A DNA stretch of 18,101 bases from Thelonectria olida (GCA_020736575.1 JAGPYM010000142.1:1-18101), one strand, 5' to 3'. Positions 1 through 9,883 are shown, counted from the first letter of the stretch. The notes: generated by a model not told the origin, from the letters alone. Translations and numbers: made by a program.

Positions 1-766
1 ACTCAAGTAAGGGATAGAAGGGAGGATGCATCAATACCTCCATGAGCAATTCCGGCTTGGTGGATAAACTCAACGGCTTCAAGAAGCTGGTTTGATGCTC
101 TGAGAATGGTATCTGGCCGCAATGTCTCTCGGATGTCGATGTGGTTGAGGCAATGTAGAACCGCTCCGAGCGTGGGCCCTAATAGCTCACTGACCAGGCA
201 ATTATGTGTGCCATTTGGTCCAGTGTGTTGGAAGGAATCCCGAGGTTCGGCGTAGCACCTTGCCTTTTTTGAATGAGTATCGAGGTAGTGCTGTTCCAAC
301 TGTCCAAGGACTTTGAGTTCTGGGTCGTCATCCAGTTGAGCTGTCGAGACGCGAGCCTGCCTGATCTTGATTGAAACCCAGATCCTAGTGGTAGTAGAGA
401 GAACTTCAGTTAGCGCGTTGCACGAAGAGACAGAGAAAGAAAGAAAGAGACGCACTCTTCGCGATTGTCTCGTGCTAGCCAGACAGTGGAAAACCCGCCG
501 TGACCGAGCTTGTGGCGAATTGTGTATCTTCCGTCGCAGAATGTATCACCCAATACAACAGGGTGATAGCCTCCCGGGGCATAGCGATCAAGCCGTTCAT
601 GAGGGACAATGCGAACGATATGACTGTACTTGTCTTCCCCGGAGTTGCCCGTCGGCCGTAGGTTAAGGTCTTGTTTGTTGTCTGATTCAATACTTTCGGA
701 TGCTGATAACTCTGAGCTTGGCGGTGCTGACACGTCAACGGCTTCTGCAAGAGCTTGAGACGACAT
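1..766 (-). CDS. SRPK-like serine/threonine protein kinase, 5' part (runs off left edge)
   Basis: This is the N-terminal part of a eukaryotic protein kinase of the SRPK (SR-protein kinase) type, which in the family phosphorylates Ser/Arg-rich splicing factors. The start is taken as the ATG at 766, which has CACC just before it; the frame is open further upstream but only with a TTG. Exon 1 is 766-456, intron 1 is 455-385 (donor GTGCGT, branch GCTAAC, acceptor CTAG) and exon 2 is 384-38. Residues 1-50 are Ser/Glu-rich. Then come the SRPK-type lead-in YAPGGYHPV (62-70), the glycine loop LGHGGFSTV (88-96) and the ATP-binding lysine in VSIKI (K110). The frame seems to stop after HGGID, but a GTATTG donor at 37 interrupts the codon after HG. 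A next exon beginning AT would give the HGD expected in the catalytic loop. The domain is therefore probably intact and continues outside the window. It is divergent from the small gene at 871, with about 100 bp between the starts. The kinase assignment is firm; the substrate is unknown. Confidence 0.85.
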
Positions 767-870
767 GGTGCAGATCGCTGGTGTAGCGATTATCAAGAAA
801 TGCGAGACGGGTGAAGAGACGAAGAGAGCGGAAGGGTTAAAGGTTAGGAATCGCAGTCATTATTGAGTAC
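767..870. promoter_or_regulatory. Short divergent intergenic region, possible bidirectional promoter
   Basis: Only about 104 bp separate the kinase start (minus strand, 766) from the candidate start of the small plus-strand gene (871). If both genes are real, their promoters must overlap here or lie in the neighbouring transcripts. I see no clear TATA or CCAAT box in it, so this is inferred from layout only. Confidence 0.25.
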
Positions 871-1232
871 ATGCGAGCGACAAACAATACAATCCGAAAT
901 GATCGTGGTGAATCGGTTGAGATTACCAGAGCTATTCTTACGTACGTGATATTTGGCAAATCTATGTTTCTCATTTTTGTTATGTATTACTAACCACTTC
1001 TTTTAGGGACGAATCAGAGCATGATTCAACCGCTTTTAGTGACCCTAATGTAATATATGGACCCCATTGGACAATTCAGCTTACGAATGATGAGCTAGAG
1101 GCCAATGACTTTACCACCCATCTGCTTCATTTCCGGCCGCAACTTATTCATCGCGCCCTGAAGATTATCGAGGATCTAATGATTACCGAGGTTATTCATC
1201 GAGCTCAGGCCAGTATGGTGCCAGCGCAGTAG
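871..1232 (+). CDS. Small two-exon hypothetical gene, frame uncertain
   Basis: I do not recognise this product. ATG at 871 opens exon 1 (871-941). A strong intron follows at 942-1006, with donor GTACGT, a consensus TACTAAC branch site and acceptor TTTTAG. Exon 2 (1007-1232) stays open in the joined frame to a TAG and gives a protein of about 98 residues, with an acidic/polar first half and a helix-prone second half. The intron signals are the best support. There is a competing reading: between 1109 and 1280 the frame starting at 1109 is open and gives a Tyr/Ser/Gly-rich, disordered-looking peptide with DYRG repeated, and I found no splice that reaches it. After the TAG the first frame again looks coding (1251-1322, about 23 codons). 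This may therefore be a frameshifted or decayed gene. It is divergent from the kinase. Confidence 0.35.
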
Positions 1233-1322
1233 ATGAGTACGGATATTTAGTTGAGGCGACTGGAAGGATGGGGCTTCGTTAAAGATGAAGAAGGACGAGA
1301 TATCTCGAGAGATGTGGTGTGA

Positions 1323-2159
1323 AATTGTATCTAGCTAGATTGTCTAACGTGTTAGTGTGCTTGATTTTGGATGAGATAGTTTGGATTTTGAAAATGCTCC
1401 TTATTTATAAACAATGCACTTTGCAACACTTAGGGCAGCTTTCCTATCTGCCAATGCTTGCTCACGAGCCGAAGTGCCCATACACAATCTGTTGGCTTTA
1501 GGGGAAACTCTGGTATTGTGGTTGTGACCACTTAGTTGTGATATTGACTGAGGTGAGGACTTCATTAATTGTGGTTATGTAATCGAGAACAAGTTGCCGA
1601 AGCACATATCAAGCCGCAGATTATAATATCAACTACTTGAGTTTGAGATTTCGCCGGATTTATTGACAGACGATGAAATTAAGTGCCAAGTCCAAAGGAT
1701 CTTCATGGTCGAACAAGTAGTGATGGTCCGACTGTTTGGGTCCTAAGCCCACTGACACTGCGAGCTCGCGGCTCATGTTCGCTGCCCTTCTCCGCGTCTG
1801 TGAACTGCCTTGCCCATACAAACCACGCGTCCTCACTAAAGGTCTTTGGGTCCATTGCAGGGATTCTGACGCTCTGCAGATTCTCGCATCACACGTAGTG
1901 GAAATCGAATGCAGACATGGTGGGTGGTGAGAAACTGATTTCTTGCGGTTTTGGACGGTGGATAGTGAGGGGTTAATGATATGAGTGAAACAGAAATACT
2001 ACGGCAAGCAAAATGATGAGCTTTAATATGCGCCATAAAGGCAAGGTAGATGATGAGGATGGTGGAAGTGATAGTTTCAACTGTCTCAGTTCTCCCCCCT
2101 CGGACTTCTCGGCTATGGAACGCAATGCCAAAGGCTGGTGCAGTTGCATGTTCCTACTG
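1323..2159. other. Intergenic, no gene supported
   Basis: This holds only short open frames (up to about 71 codons) that overlap each other, show no recognisable motif and have no convincing splice signals. It lies beyond the 3' end of the Ulp1-like gene and the small gene at 871, so it should contain both 3' untranslated regions. I see no tRNA, repeat array or mobile element. Confidence 0.5.
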
Positions 2160-4969
2160 CTAAAAACCAGCTAGATCCCGCATAAACCTCAAATCCTCCC
2201 CAGACAGCTGAGCAATAGTCTCTTTGATCTGACAAAACTGCTTCAGTCGTTCCAAGTCGACCTCGGCCTTGATCTTCTCCGACTTTGCTCGAGACAACCG
2301 TGCTTCGGTCTCCTTGGCCTCTGTCTCAACGGTAGCGGCGTAGGCCTTCACACGTGCTACGATGAGCTCCGCGCCGTCGAGCGTGCATTGGTGCAATTGT
2401 TGCAATATGTCAGCCTGTCGCTCGCGGAGACGTGCAGTAATATCTCGGCCTTGTTGGGGTGTCTCCTTTCCCTCCAAAAAGGCGCCGCTGTCGTCACTCT
2501 CGTCACGCAGTGTCCCCCAAGTCCCTTGTGTGGTCTCCAAAATCTCGCCAAGGACTTCGTTTATTGTCTCGATCTTGATCTTCAACTTGTTCGCCTCTTC
2601 TTGCGCCCCTTCAATAGCAAGTAATGCCTTGGAAAGCCGCGCCTCTGTGTCTTGAGCACGTTGTCGCAGGTCCTCTAGACTGATCGCAGCTAACATAAGC
2701 TCAGCAGAGCCGTCAGAGCAGCTGAGCGCATGCATCTCCGTTACATCTGGCTTCAGTGGGGAGATGAAGAGGCCTTCCGGTTGATGAGTGCCGCAATGGC
2801 GAAGCTCGTTGACAAGAGAAGCCATCGGGAAGTCCATGGTAGATGCATCGGCCGATTTCAGGGTTGAGAGCAGCCCGATTCTCTCCTCTTGAGGCTGTAT
2901 TGACAGGGGAGCAGCTCGATGCTGTACGACATTTCGCAAGAAGGCCAAAGCGTAAACGCCACAACTCGTCATGTCCTCCTGTTGGGCACATTTCTGTTCA
3001 ATTCAAGTTAGAATGGGGAGCAAGCAAACGGGCGACAGGGCTTGACGTACCTCTCTGGTGAATTCCAATTCATGTCCCATACCGCAACACTCCATCCACT
3101 GTTGAAATCGATCTCGCACCTTCATGGCGCGATCATCATTCGACAGAGAGTCAAAGAAATAGAGGCACATCCGTCGTGGAAAGACTTGTACAGCAGCCAG
3201 GGTCCAGTGATTGACTTGTCTATGGTGGATGGCAAAGCAAAGGAGGCGACCAGGTTGAATCTGTCGCAGCTCTTGAGGAACCTTGCCTGTCTCATCGGCC
3301 TCGAACCAGAGGGGGTCGAGCAGTCGAACATCGCGGTTGTACTTAGCCACGATGACACTGCCGACAAGCCGCATCACGTCATCTGTGAGGGAAACATTGG
3401 TTGTGAGTTGACGGATCACTTCTGAGGGTTCTGGGCCCCATCCAGCGCGAGTCTTGCTCGAAGGCCTTGGGGGTGAACTGGCTGCCCCAGCGGATGACTC
3501 TTTTGCCAGGTCCAAGTCCAGTCGCGTGCGCTTCTTGTGTCTGCGCTGCGGTGCCAAGTCTCCATCCTGATCATCGATATTTGATACTGGAGCCATGACG
3601 GCCACCGCAACATCTTCCTCTGCAATCTGTTGAAATGAGCTGATCCGGCCTGAAGATGCCGCGAGCTTGGGGCCAGGGCCCGGGCCAGACTCCGAAGCCT
3701 CATAGGTGATAGAGTTCAGAGGCATGCCCACGCTCATGTGTGGACTGAGATCACGGGTGTCGAATGAGTCACGAGGGCCGAGAGGCGTCTGCAAAGGGGA
3801 GGAGTGGGAAGACGCCATGCCACAGTCCTCAAAGTCGAAGTAGGCAGCCTGTGACGCTCGCCGACCAACCTCAACGTCCTCTTCTTCAGGCGTCTGAGTA
3901 CTCGTCGCATGCTTCACTGTTCCGTGTGTCTCATCCCAGGTCCCAGGGTTCTCTAGCAAAGTCCTCTTGGTCTCATTCTCCTTGAGATGAGGCTGGTTGT
4001 GGGAGCCGGGATCCTCGGGTGGAAGAGTCTGGCTGACACCACACTTCTCATCAGAGGGGAGGATTTTCTCCAGACGGCTTCCCATTGCTTCCACCTGTTG
4101 GCCTGCTGGTGGAAGAGCTTGAGAGGCAACTCGGTGACCCTGCTCCGCATCCTCTCCGGTCTGTTGTTTGTTGCCCCCTTCAGCCGCATTGTGATGGTCG
4201 CTATCGTCCGCGCTCATCCGGTTCCTTGCCGCCAGGGTCGCTTCCATTTGCTTTGCGACGTCAATGCACATTTGCAAGGTCAAACGGGGTGGATTGGAGC
4301 CTTGCATCACTGCCTCTCTCAAGGCACCTCCGGCATCCCAAAGCGAGGGGAGGGGGATGTCGAGTTCTTGCGCCGAGAGGGTGATGGATTTCAGAAGCCG
4401 AATGAAGTCGGAGGACAAATCCGTCGAAGGCCTCAGTCGTGCGGCGCGCACCTCGGCAGGCATCCATCCAGGTCCATCCCACAGTGTATTCAACTCCTCG
4501 ATCGACGCCTTCAGCCTCGTTGAATTCTGATCGCGCATCAGGTATCTCTTGTCGTCGGTGGTGAGGAGGGTTCTTGCTGTTTTGCCGACCTGTGCTAGCT
4601 TGGGCATCTGCTGCATGGCTTCTCGAAGGGTGGGTTCTCTCGTGGTGAGAGGATATGCGTCGACGGTGTCGGAGACGACGTGGGAAATGGCATCGGGGGC
4701 GGCGGGGTTGTCGATGACGGTACTGAAGAGGTGCTGAACCTGCGTTGCGGTAATGGATATTAGCAAGCCGTAGGAGAATGCGAGCGCAAGACGAATGCGA
4801 GTGATGAGGGAAGATATGAGGGACGCAAGTCAATCAGCCAGGAAGAGCGACGTACTAAAACGGTGCGTCTCAGGGTGCCTTGAGCCGGGATAGTGCTGCT
4901 CCCAACGCCCTGAGGCCACCGTAAGAGAGGTGCGTTTTCGTTGTCATCGGGTGTCGAGTCGGAGGACAT
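2160..4969 (-). CDS. Ulp1-like (C48) SUMO-protease family protein with C-terminal coiled coil, 878 aa
   Basis: This is a putative cysteine peptidase of the Ulp1/SENP (C48) family, whose members process SUMO or remove it from proteins, usually in or at the nucleus. Three exons give 878 residues: 4969-4856, 4739-3051 and 2993-2160. Intron 1 is 4855-4740 (GTACGT, CAG) and intron 2 is 3050-2994 (GTACGT, branch TCTAAC, ACAG). Both are phase 0, and the frame is open across each join. Residues 39-210 are probably helical and about 210-470 low-complexity and charged, with a basic HKKR motif. The protease domain spans about 478-640. It has an LTDDVM motif like the LND..I of Ulp1, the His of NHWTLA (H549), the Asp of FFDSL (D568), and the Gln and Cys of QQEDMTSCGVYA (Q606, C612). 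The Gln lies six residues before the Cys, as in Ulp1. Heptad-like coiled coils follow at about 707-754 and 784-858. This tail is unlike Ulp1/SENP proteins, where the catalytic domain ends the chain. All catalytic residues are present; the substrate is unknown. Confidence 0.9.
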
Positions 4970-5446
4970 TGCGTTGGATTAATGCAAGCATCGAAGAGTG
5001 TTATAGGAAGAGAGTGTGAGTGGCTGGACAGGCCAGGCGCTGTTTCTTTTCATTTTTCGGTTTGAAAACGTAACAAGGCAGGAGCGCACCTACAGCCAAG
5101 TGGCAGGCGACAACAGACCCAAGCAAACGTTCGTCATCGACTCCCTCATTCTTATTTCCCGCCCTCACTCCTAGTGGAAGTGCTATCTTTCTCCTCCAGG
5201 TTGGCCAGAGAGAGGCTGCTTCGGTGCGACTACACAAACATCGCTCATCTAAGGGATTGAAGAGCCAGCCTCTTTGATCGCTGTGGGCGTTGCGCGACGT
5301 TGGTTGGCTGTTGTCATCTTTCTAGATTGGCATTGTGCAAGTTGGTGGTTGAGTCGATGAACTTTGTGGTAGACCTGATAAACGCGACGCGCTCATCGTA
5401 GAAAAGGGCAGCTCGGATCACGATTGTGGGTCCACATATGGGCTAT

Positions 5447-5498
5447 CCAATCGGAGGGCCTCGTGCATTTTGAAAGTGTAGAGAGGTTCTCTGATTGG
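5447..5498. promoter_or_regulatory. Pair of facing CCAAT boxes
   Basis: CCAAT is at 5447-5451 (ATCCAATCGG, plus strand) and ATTGG at 5494-5498 (CTGATTGGCGG, CCAAT on the minus strand), 42 bp apart. Flanks of this type suit the fungal HapB/C/E CCAAT-binding complex. Their position between divergent transcription units fits a promoter. Function is inferred from motif and place only. Confidence 0.35.
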
Positions 5499-5556
5499 CG
5501 GAGGCGCTTCCCCGCCCTATCGTAAAGAGATCACGTTCAGACGAACAGAAGTTTAA

Positions 5557-5610
5557 AACGGTGGTGCGAACGGTGGCACAAAACGGTGGCAGATAATTAT
5601 GCGAAACGGT
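5557..5610 (+). repeat. Cluster of AACGGTGG repeats
   Basis: AACGGTGG occurs at 5557-5564, 5569-5576 and 5582-5589, with a partial AAACGGT at 5604-5610. Unit starts are 12-13 bp apart, then about 22. Spacing near one helical turn and the place in a promoter region suggest a binding-site array, but I cannot name a factor. Confidence 0.5.
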
Positions 5611-5865
5611 AAGTCGAGTTCACGCCGCATCAGCTTCGGCAGGAGCGCTACACAGTGTGCATAACCCAGCCAGTGCAGCCACACCGTCACCAGATTCCCA
5701 TTGACAGGTACACCTAAGGGTGCCAATGGAAGTCCGCCTAATGCCAACCTCATGAGCGCCTCCGCCTTTCTTTAACACACTTTACTCGTATCCTGTGTCG
5801 CTGCCCAGGAATTTAAGCGTTTGGTCCAGTTCTAACAAGAGAAGAAAATACTCCTCTCTCCGAAA

Positions 5866-6059
5866 ATGACAGCCACTGCCATTGAAGAAGGCCATGGCTA
5901 TGGTATGGATGTCTCGTCAAGGGAAGAATCATAGGTGGTGTCGTTCGTATCAACTAGAATATACCAATAGGCACACTTGATTCTACACTCCTTAACTGCG
6001 ACTTTGGCATCTTCGACCTTGCGGCATACCAGGCTAAGTTGAGAAATCCCGGACAATAG
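5866..6059 (+). CDS. Possible tiny two-exon gene or truncated 5' gene end (41 aa)
   Basis: I do not recognise this product. The ATG at 5866 sits in a good context (CGAAAATGACAGCC) after a pyrimidine-rich leader. Unspliced, the frame stops at 5932. With an intron at 5903-5970 (donor GTATGG, acceptor CCAATAG) it continues as 29 more codons to a TAG at 6057-6059, giving 41 residues that begin MTATAIEEGHGYG. The branch site is weak and the product short. It may be the start of a gene whose remainder is lost, a spurious model, or a small peptide gene. Confidence 0.25.
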
Positions 6060-7040
6060 GGTAGACATCGTCAGGACGTAACCCATCTAAGAGTTCGCCA
6101 CTATGATACACACAAAGACACTATCAAAACCCACAACACAGAATGAAGAGGTAACACAGCTTTAACCATCGCGGAGTCTAATAGAGATATCCGACTGCAC
6201 TGCTTCCTGGTCTGAAGCCAGGGTCCAAACCTCGAGACACAAATTCTTAGTCAACTCGAAGTCAAGGTGGAAGCAGTGATCTATGTCATTCATCTAAGCC
6301 GGAGTCTTTATTTCGGTGAACTTACACTACAACACACTTGAACGGGTTGCGAGCCCTTGTCAGAGTTGCACGCTTGATGCCAGGACTCAAGGATACCAAG
6401 GGGCGACAGCAGCTATCCGATTTGCCACGCACATTCCCTTTGCTATCTTCATCTCAGGCTCGTCGATGTTGTTCTTGGAATGCTTTTCCAACACTCGCCC
6501 ATCTTGACACATTTGGCAAATAGTTTTGCAAACAACATAGCACAAATAACTTGGGATCTGGATAACGCCATGGTTTAGCGAAATAGACTACGGGGCGCAT
6601 GTTCTCGTCACTCTCTCCAAGTGCCCGGACTTGCTGTCCAGCCAGCCTTAGGGAGACGCTGCAGACAGCTCTAACTGCATAAGCTAGGTAAAAGTGGTGT
6701 GCTACGATACGATAGTGGGAATTCGAGAGCCAAGCTTGGAATGATATGCAAATTGTTTTAGCAAGGCACCGTCTAGCAATCTCAGGAGAGGCAACCTGAT
6801 GTCTAATCATGGAATAAGATTTTATGTTCTGTTCTTGTGGACTGTTCCTCGTTTTCAGCTCTAGGGTAAGCGGCGCGGATGGAAAAGGTGGGCGGGCGTC
6901 AATGACATAACTCGGCGTTTCCCCACCAACACCAAATGTTATCATCCGCATCGGGCCTCCTCGCATTGCACAACTCAGCTCCTGCAATTCACTATCGCCA
7001 CAGCCCATGCAAGGCTCCTCTATTGTCGCCGTTCGCCCTC
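6060..7040. other. Intergenic, upstream region of the nuclease-like gene
   Basis: No gene is supported. The right part should hold the promoter and 5' untranslated region of the PD-(D/E)XK gene. A 184-codon minus-strand open frame covers 6454-7008 but has no recognisable motif and runs through that promoter, so it is not called. I see no clear TATA box, repeat or RNA gene. Confidence 0.45.
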
Positions 7041-8593
7041 ATGTCTGCGCCGCTCTTTCGAGAAGAGCAGTCCATTGTCGCCTGGCTCGACCGCATCCCA
7101 TCGACTACCGAAACCGCGACCGAAAGAACCACGCTCCAACGCGACGACGACGACGATCCCCAACATCAATTCCAAGCACAGTCGAAGAAGCGCAAACACG
7201 ACTCCAACCACCGCCTGCTATCGCCGCCAATTTCTCTCGATAATTCCGAAAACATGGCACAAACTCCATCAAGGACGCCAAAGAAGCGCAAGACGGACGC
7301 CGTCAATAGCGATGCAGACGGCAACGAGAGAACGCCGCGGCCCCAGATCCCTACTCTCAGCGGCAGCGACGGCAGGTCGTTCTCATCGGCTTCCCAGAGC
7401 CAACACTCCAACCAGTCATCTCCGTCTCGACTGTTTCCTCAACTCTCCATCAGCCCAGAAGCACGTCTTGAGAGGATCCCCATGGATCTTAGGCACCCGG
7501 ATTTGCCCAGAGAGCTGGCGAGCCTCATAGTTGAGATGCAAGGAATCGGAGGGGGCGGCCAGGGCATCGTCCCAATCGGACTTAAGGTAAGCTGATCGGC
7601 TATGAGCTATCCGCATCTCAGGCATGACTCTAACGTCAGCTTCCCTTCTCTAGCCTACGATAGATCGGTTGAAACAAGAGAGCCTTGTCAACGGCGACCT
7701 TTACAGCCAATTCTACGATTACGTTTACGGACCGGCCGACGATTTGCCCAGTGTTAAAGCCGGAGATGGTCTTCTTGACAATGTCATACGAACTGTCGAT
7801 ATGGCAGTAGATTGCGACAAGACCTCACAGGACGAGACGGGCTGGAACCATCTCGTCCACACGCCGCTACTTGATCTGGTTCTCGATCGCCTACCCCGGA
7901 GCCTCGTCGGTTTTGTGCCATGGTAAGCCTATGACCCCATGTGTCCAATTGATGCCTCACACTGACACGGCGCCCGCTCCAGCATGAACGCTAATATCGC
8001 AGCACGATGGCGCATCCCGGGGGCGCCTGGAGCAAGGGTAGATTACGCCATGTTTATCAACCCGGACAAGGATGGCGACCCAGGACTTCACGACGCTGTC
8101 GAGCATCTTCAACAAGACACGCCTGACGCAACCGTCAACCATACACCCTTCATTCCCCTTAGCAGTCGGCCCATCGGTATCAGTCTCGAGACGAAACGGC
8201 AAGACGGCGCGGGCGATAAAGCAGTGCTTCAGATAGGCATCTGGCAGGCGTCGCAGTGGAAGCTGCTGTCAAAGCGTGCCGGGGAAGCTATCGAGGAGCT
8301 GTCTTTTATACCAGGAATTGTGGTTGAAGGTCATCAGTGGAAGTTGGTAGCAACGACACATAAAGGAGGCAACACGGTGAGTGGGCCATGGCTGAAACCA
8401 ACATGGCCTGCAGTTACTAACAGTGCCATAGATACTTTGGACGAGTCAAGTCTTTGGGAATACCCTGTCGCCTTTCGGGACCTTTCAGGCCATGGCAGGG
8501 GTCCGTCGCCTTAGAAGGTGGATGGCTGAAGTGTATTGGCCCTGGTACAAGCGATGTGTCTTGAAACAAGAGCCTCAAGCAGCGCCCTGTTGA
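7041..8593 (+). CDS. Fungal PD-(D/E)XK nuclease-like domain protein, 456 aa
   Basis: This matches the fungal family described as PD-(D/E)XK nuclease-like domain proteins (Pfam PDDEXK_12 type), whose biological role is not established. Four exons, 7041-7586, 7654-7922, 7983-8376 and 8432-8593, give 456 residues. The introns are 7587-7653 (GTAAGC, branch CTAAC, TAG), 7923-7982 (GTAAGC, branch CTGAC, CAG) and 8377-8431 (GTGAGT, branch TTACTAAC, TAG). The N-terminus (1-150) is low-complexity, with a five-Asp run (35-39) and two basic NLS-like motifs, KKRKHD (49-54) and PKKRKTD (80-86). The domain follows with GLLDNVIRTV, the DETGWN box, and the core Asp of GARVDYAM (D292) with ExK in SLETK (E341, K343). 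EELSFIPG and the C-terminal AGVRRLRRWMAEVYWPWY are typical family sequence. ATG 7041 is preferred because the protein then opens with the usual short EEQSIVAWLD segment. An in-frame ATG at 6936 would add 35 residues. The active site is intact, so DNA cleavage is possible but unproven. Confidence 0.93.
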
Positions 8594-9370
8594 CAACGGG
8601 CCTTGTTGAGAATTAAATATTAACCAGCGCAGAATGCGTAGAGCCAGCCTACAACAAGAGATGTGCGCCAACAATGTTAATGATAATCCTTCATCCATCA
8701 TGCAGAAGTTAGAAAACGATGAAGCGCTGCGATTGGTGTTTTGGGACGGCTGCACCACCGTTGTGATTCCGTTACAGTTGAAGAAAGCCATGCCATTGCT
8801 CGGTTATGTAGAATGCCGCGTCCAGATGCGATGCAGGACAATACGCTAGCTTCTCTTGTGCCAGTGTAGACGCTATACGGGACTAGGGATCGAGGAGAAT
8901 AACAGCCTAGAGGTTTCGATAACCACTCTCAGAGCCTGTGTGTGCATGAGTAACACGCCGTGAGGGTGAGAGCAAAGTGCCGATGCCCCGTGATAGCTGA
9001 AATTGACGAAGGCTGTATGACAAAGGGATCGTTAAAAAGGCTGGACTGAAGAGTATCGTGGCTTTAATGTGGATGCAGACATGGAGGTTGGCTTTAGAGG
9101 GGGGCCCACGAGTTCCAAGACGATGCGAGCGGGGTATCAGCTGTTTCCCTCTCTCTACACATAAAATGATTCTCAAGAAGTGAGTTGAGAACCCGTGGCC
9201 TCGGATGACAGACCTTCGAGAGTGCCACCTTGAGCTCAATTACATCGAGCTTCAGCCCTGATCTTTGTCATTGAAATCTTCGGCATGGTCTCTCAAGCTG
9301 CGTTCCAAAACTGGTCGGAGCCGCGCACCAAGGAGTCGACACCCTAAGCATAGCTTGACAATTTATAGAG
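8594..9370. other. Intergenic, no gene supported
   Basis: This lies between the convergent ends of the nuclease-like gene and the small minus-strand gene. Open frames at 8634-8849 (plus) and 8907-9239 (minus) show no domain, no splice structure and no protein-like bias. I see no RNA gene or repeat. Confidence 0.45.
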
Positions 9371-9883
9371 TCATTGGCCTCGGCCGAAGTGGCTCTCATT
9401 AGGTGGGACATATAAGCACGGGGGAACAGTGCATTTAGGAATCCCAAAGGCTTCAAAGTCAAGAGCTAAACGATGAGACAAAGCAGACAGTACATGGTCT
9501 TGCAAGGTTTCCCTCATTCATAGTGTTAGCGAGACCTCCACCGTCGCGATCTGGTCTCGTGACTCTCGCCTGACTTTACAAAGACAAAGATCTGACTGAA
9601 GATGGATAGTTGATGCCCAGCCCACGTCCCTGGCTGTCGGAAGTTCTGCGCCTCTTTCGCTCGTTCTTGCGGGTTGGGCCGTTCTCGCGGTCAACGGTAG
9701 ATGCATCGATGTCCGAGCATGTTTCCCGGCTCAGACCGGGAAGAGCAGTGAAAGTAGGGAGAACTGGTTCCGTGGCCTCCTAAGTCATATGGCGTTAGGA
9801 GACCGGGGTTGCTTGAAGGGAGCCGAGTGGGACTATGGGAATGGTGGCGCACTTACTCCTTGGCTCAGCGCGGAGCTGTCCAT
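9371..9883 (-). CDS. Small spliced hypothetical gene (76 or 122 aa)
   Basis: I do not recognise this product. On the minus strand, ATG at 9883 (CGCAATGGAC) opens a 27-nt exon 1 (9883-9857). Intron 1 (9856-9780) has a perfect GTAAGT donor, a CCTAAC branch site and a CTTAG acceptor, and joins in phase to exon 2 at 9779. Exon 2 is open to a TAA at 9576 (76 residues). Alternatively, an intron at 9579-9513 (donor GTAAAG, branch GCTAAC, acceptor GAG) joins to exon 3 (9512-9371), whose frame is open for 46 more codons, giving 122 residues. The protein is polar, with a basic KNERKRRRTS cluster near residue 50 that could be a nuclear-localisation signal. Exon 3 contains a Cys-x5-Cys stretch. Tandem TATA-like boxes lie about 115-135 bp upstream. 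It may be a small nuclear protein or the remaining N-terminus of a regulator. The acceptor of intron 2 is the weakest element. Confidence 0.42.

Larger units (their letters stand above)
4970..5865. other. Intergenic region upstream of the Ulp1-like gene
   Basis: This contains the promoter of the minus-strand Ulp1-like gene and, if real, of the small plus-strand gene at 5866. It holds two oppositely oriented CCAAT boxes and an AACGGTGG repeat cluster, listed separately. Short open frames at 5001-5237 and 5553-5753 have no recognisable content and were not called. Confidence 0.5.

Noticed and set aside
3953..4833. Several long frames on both strands within exon 2 of the Ulp1-like gene
   Set aside because: They are shadows of the GC-rich coding exon. 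The Ulp1 frame has the catalytic motifs and in-phase introns.
6454..7008. 184-codon minus-strand open frame with an ATG
   Set aside because: No motif, no splice structure, and it covers the promoter and leader of the well-supported nuclease-like gene on the other strand. Probably chance.
8634..9239. Open frames of 71 (plus) and 110 (minus) codons
   Set aside because: Composition looks random, and there are no introns, motifs or promoter signals.
9730..9745. CCCGG...CCGGG palindrome
   Set aside because: It lies within exon 2 of the small minus-strand gene and is short enough to be chance in coding sequence.
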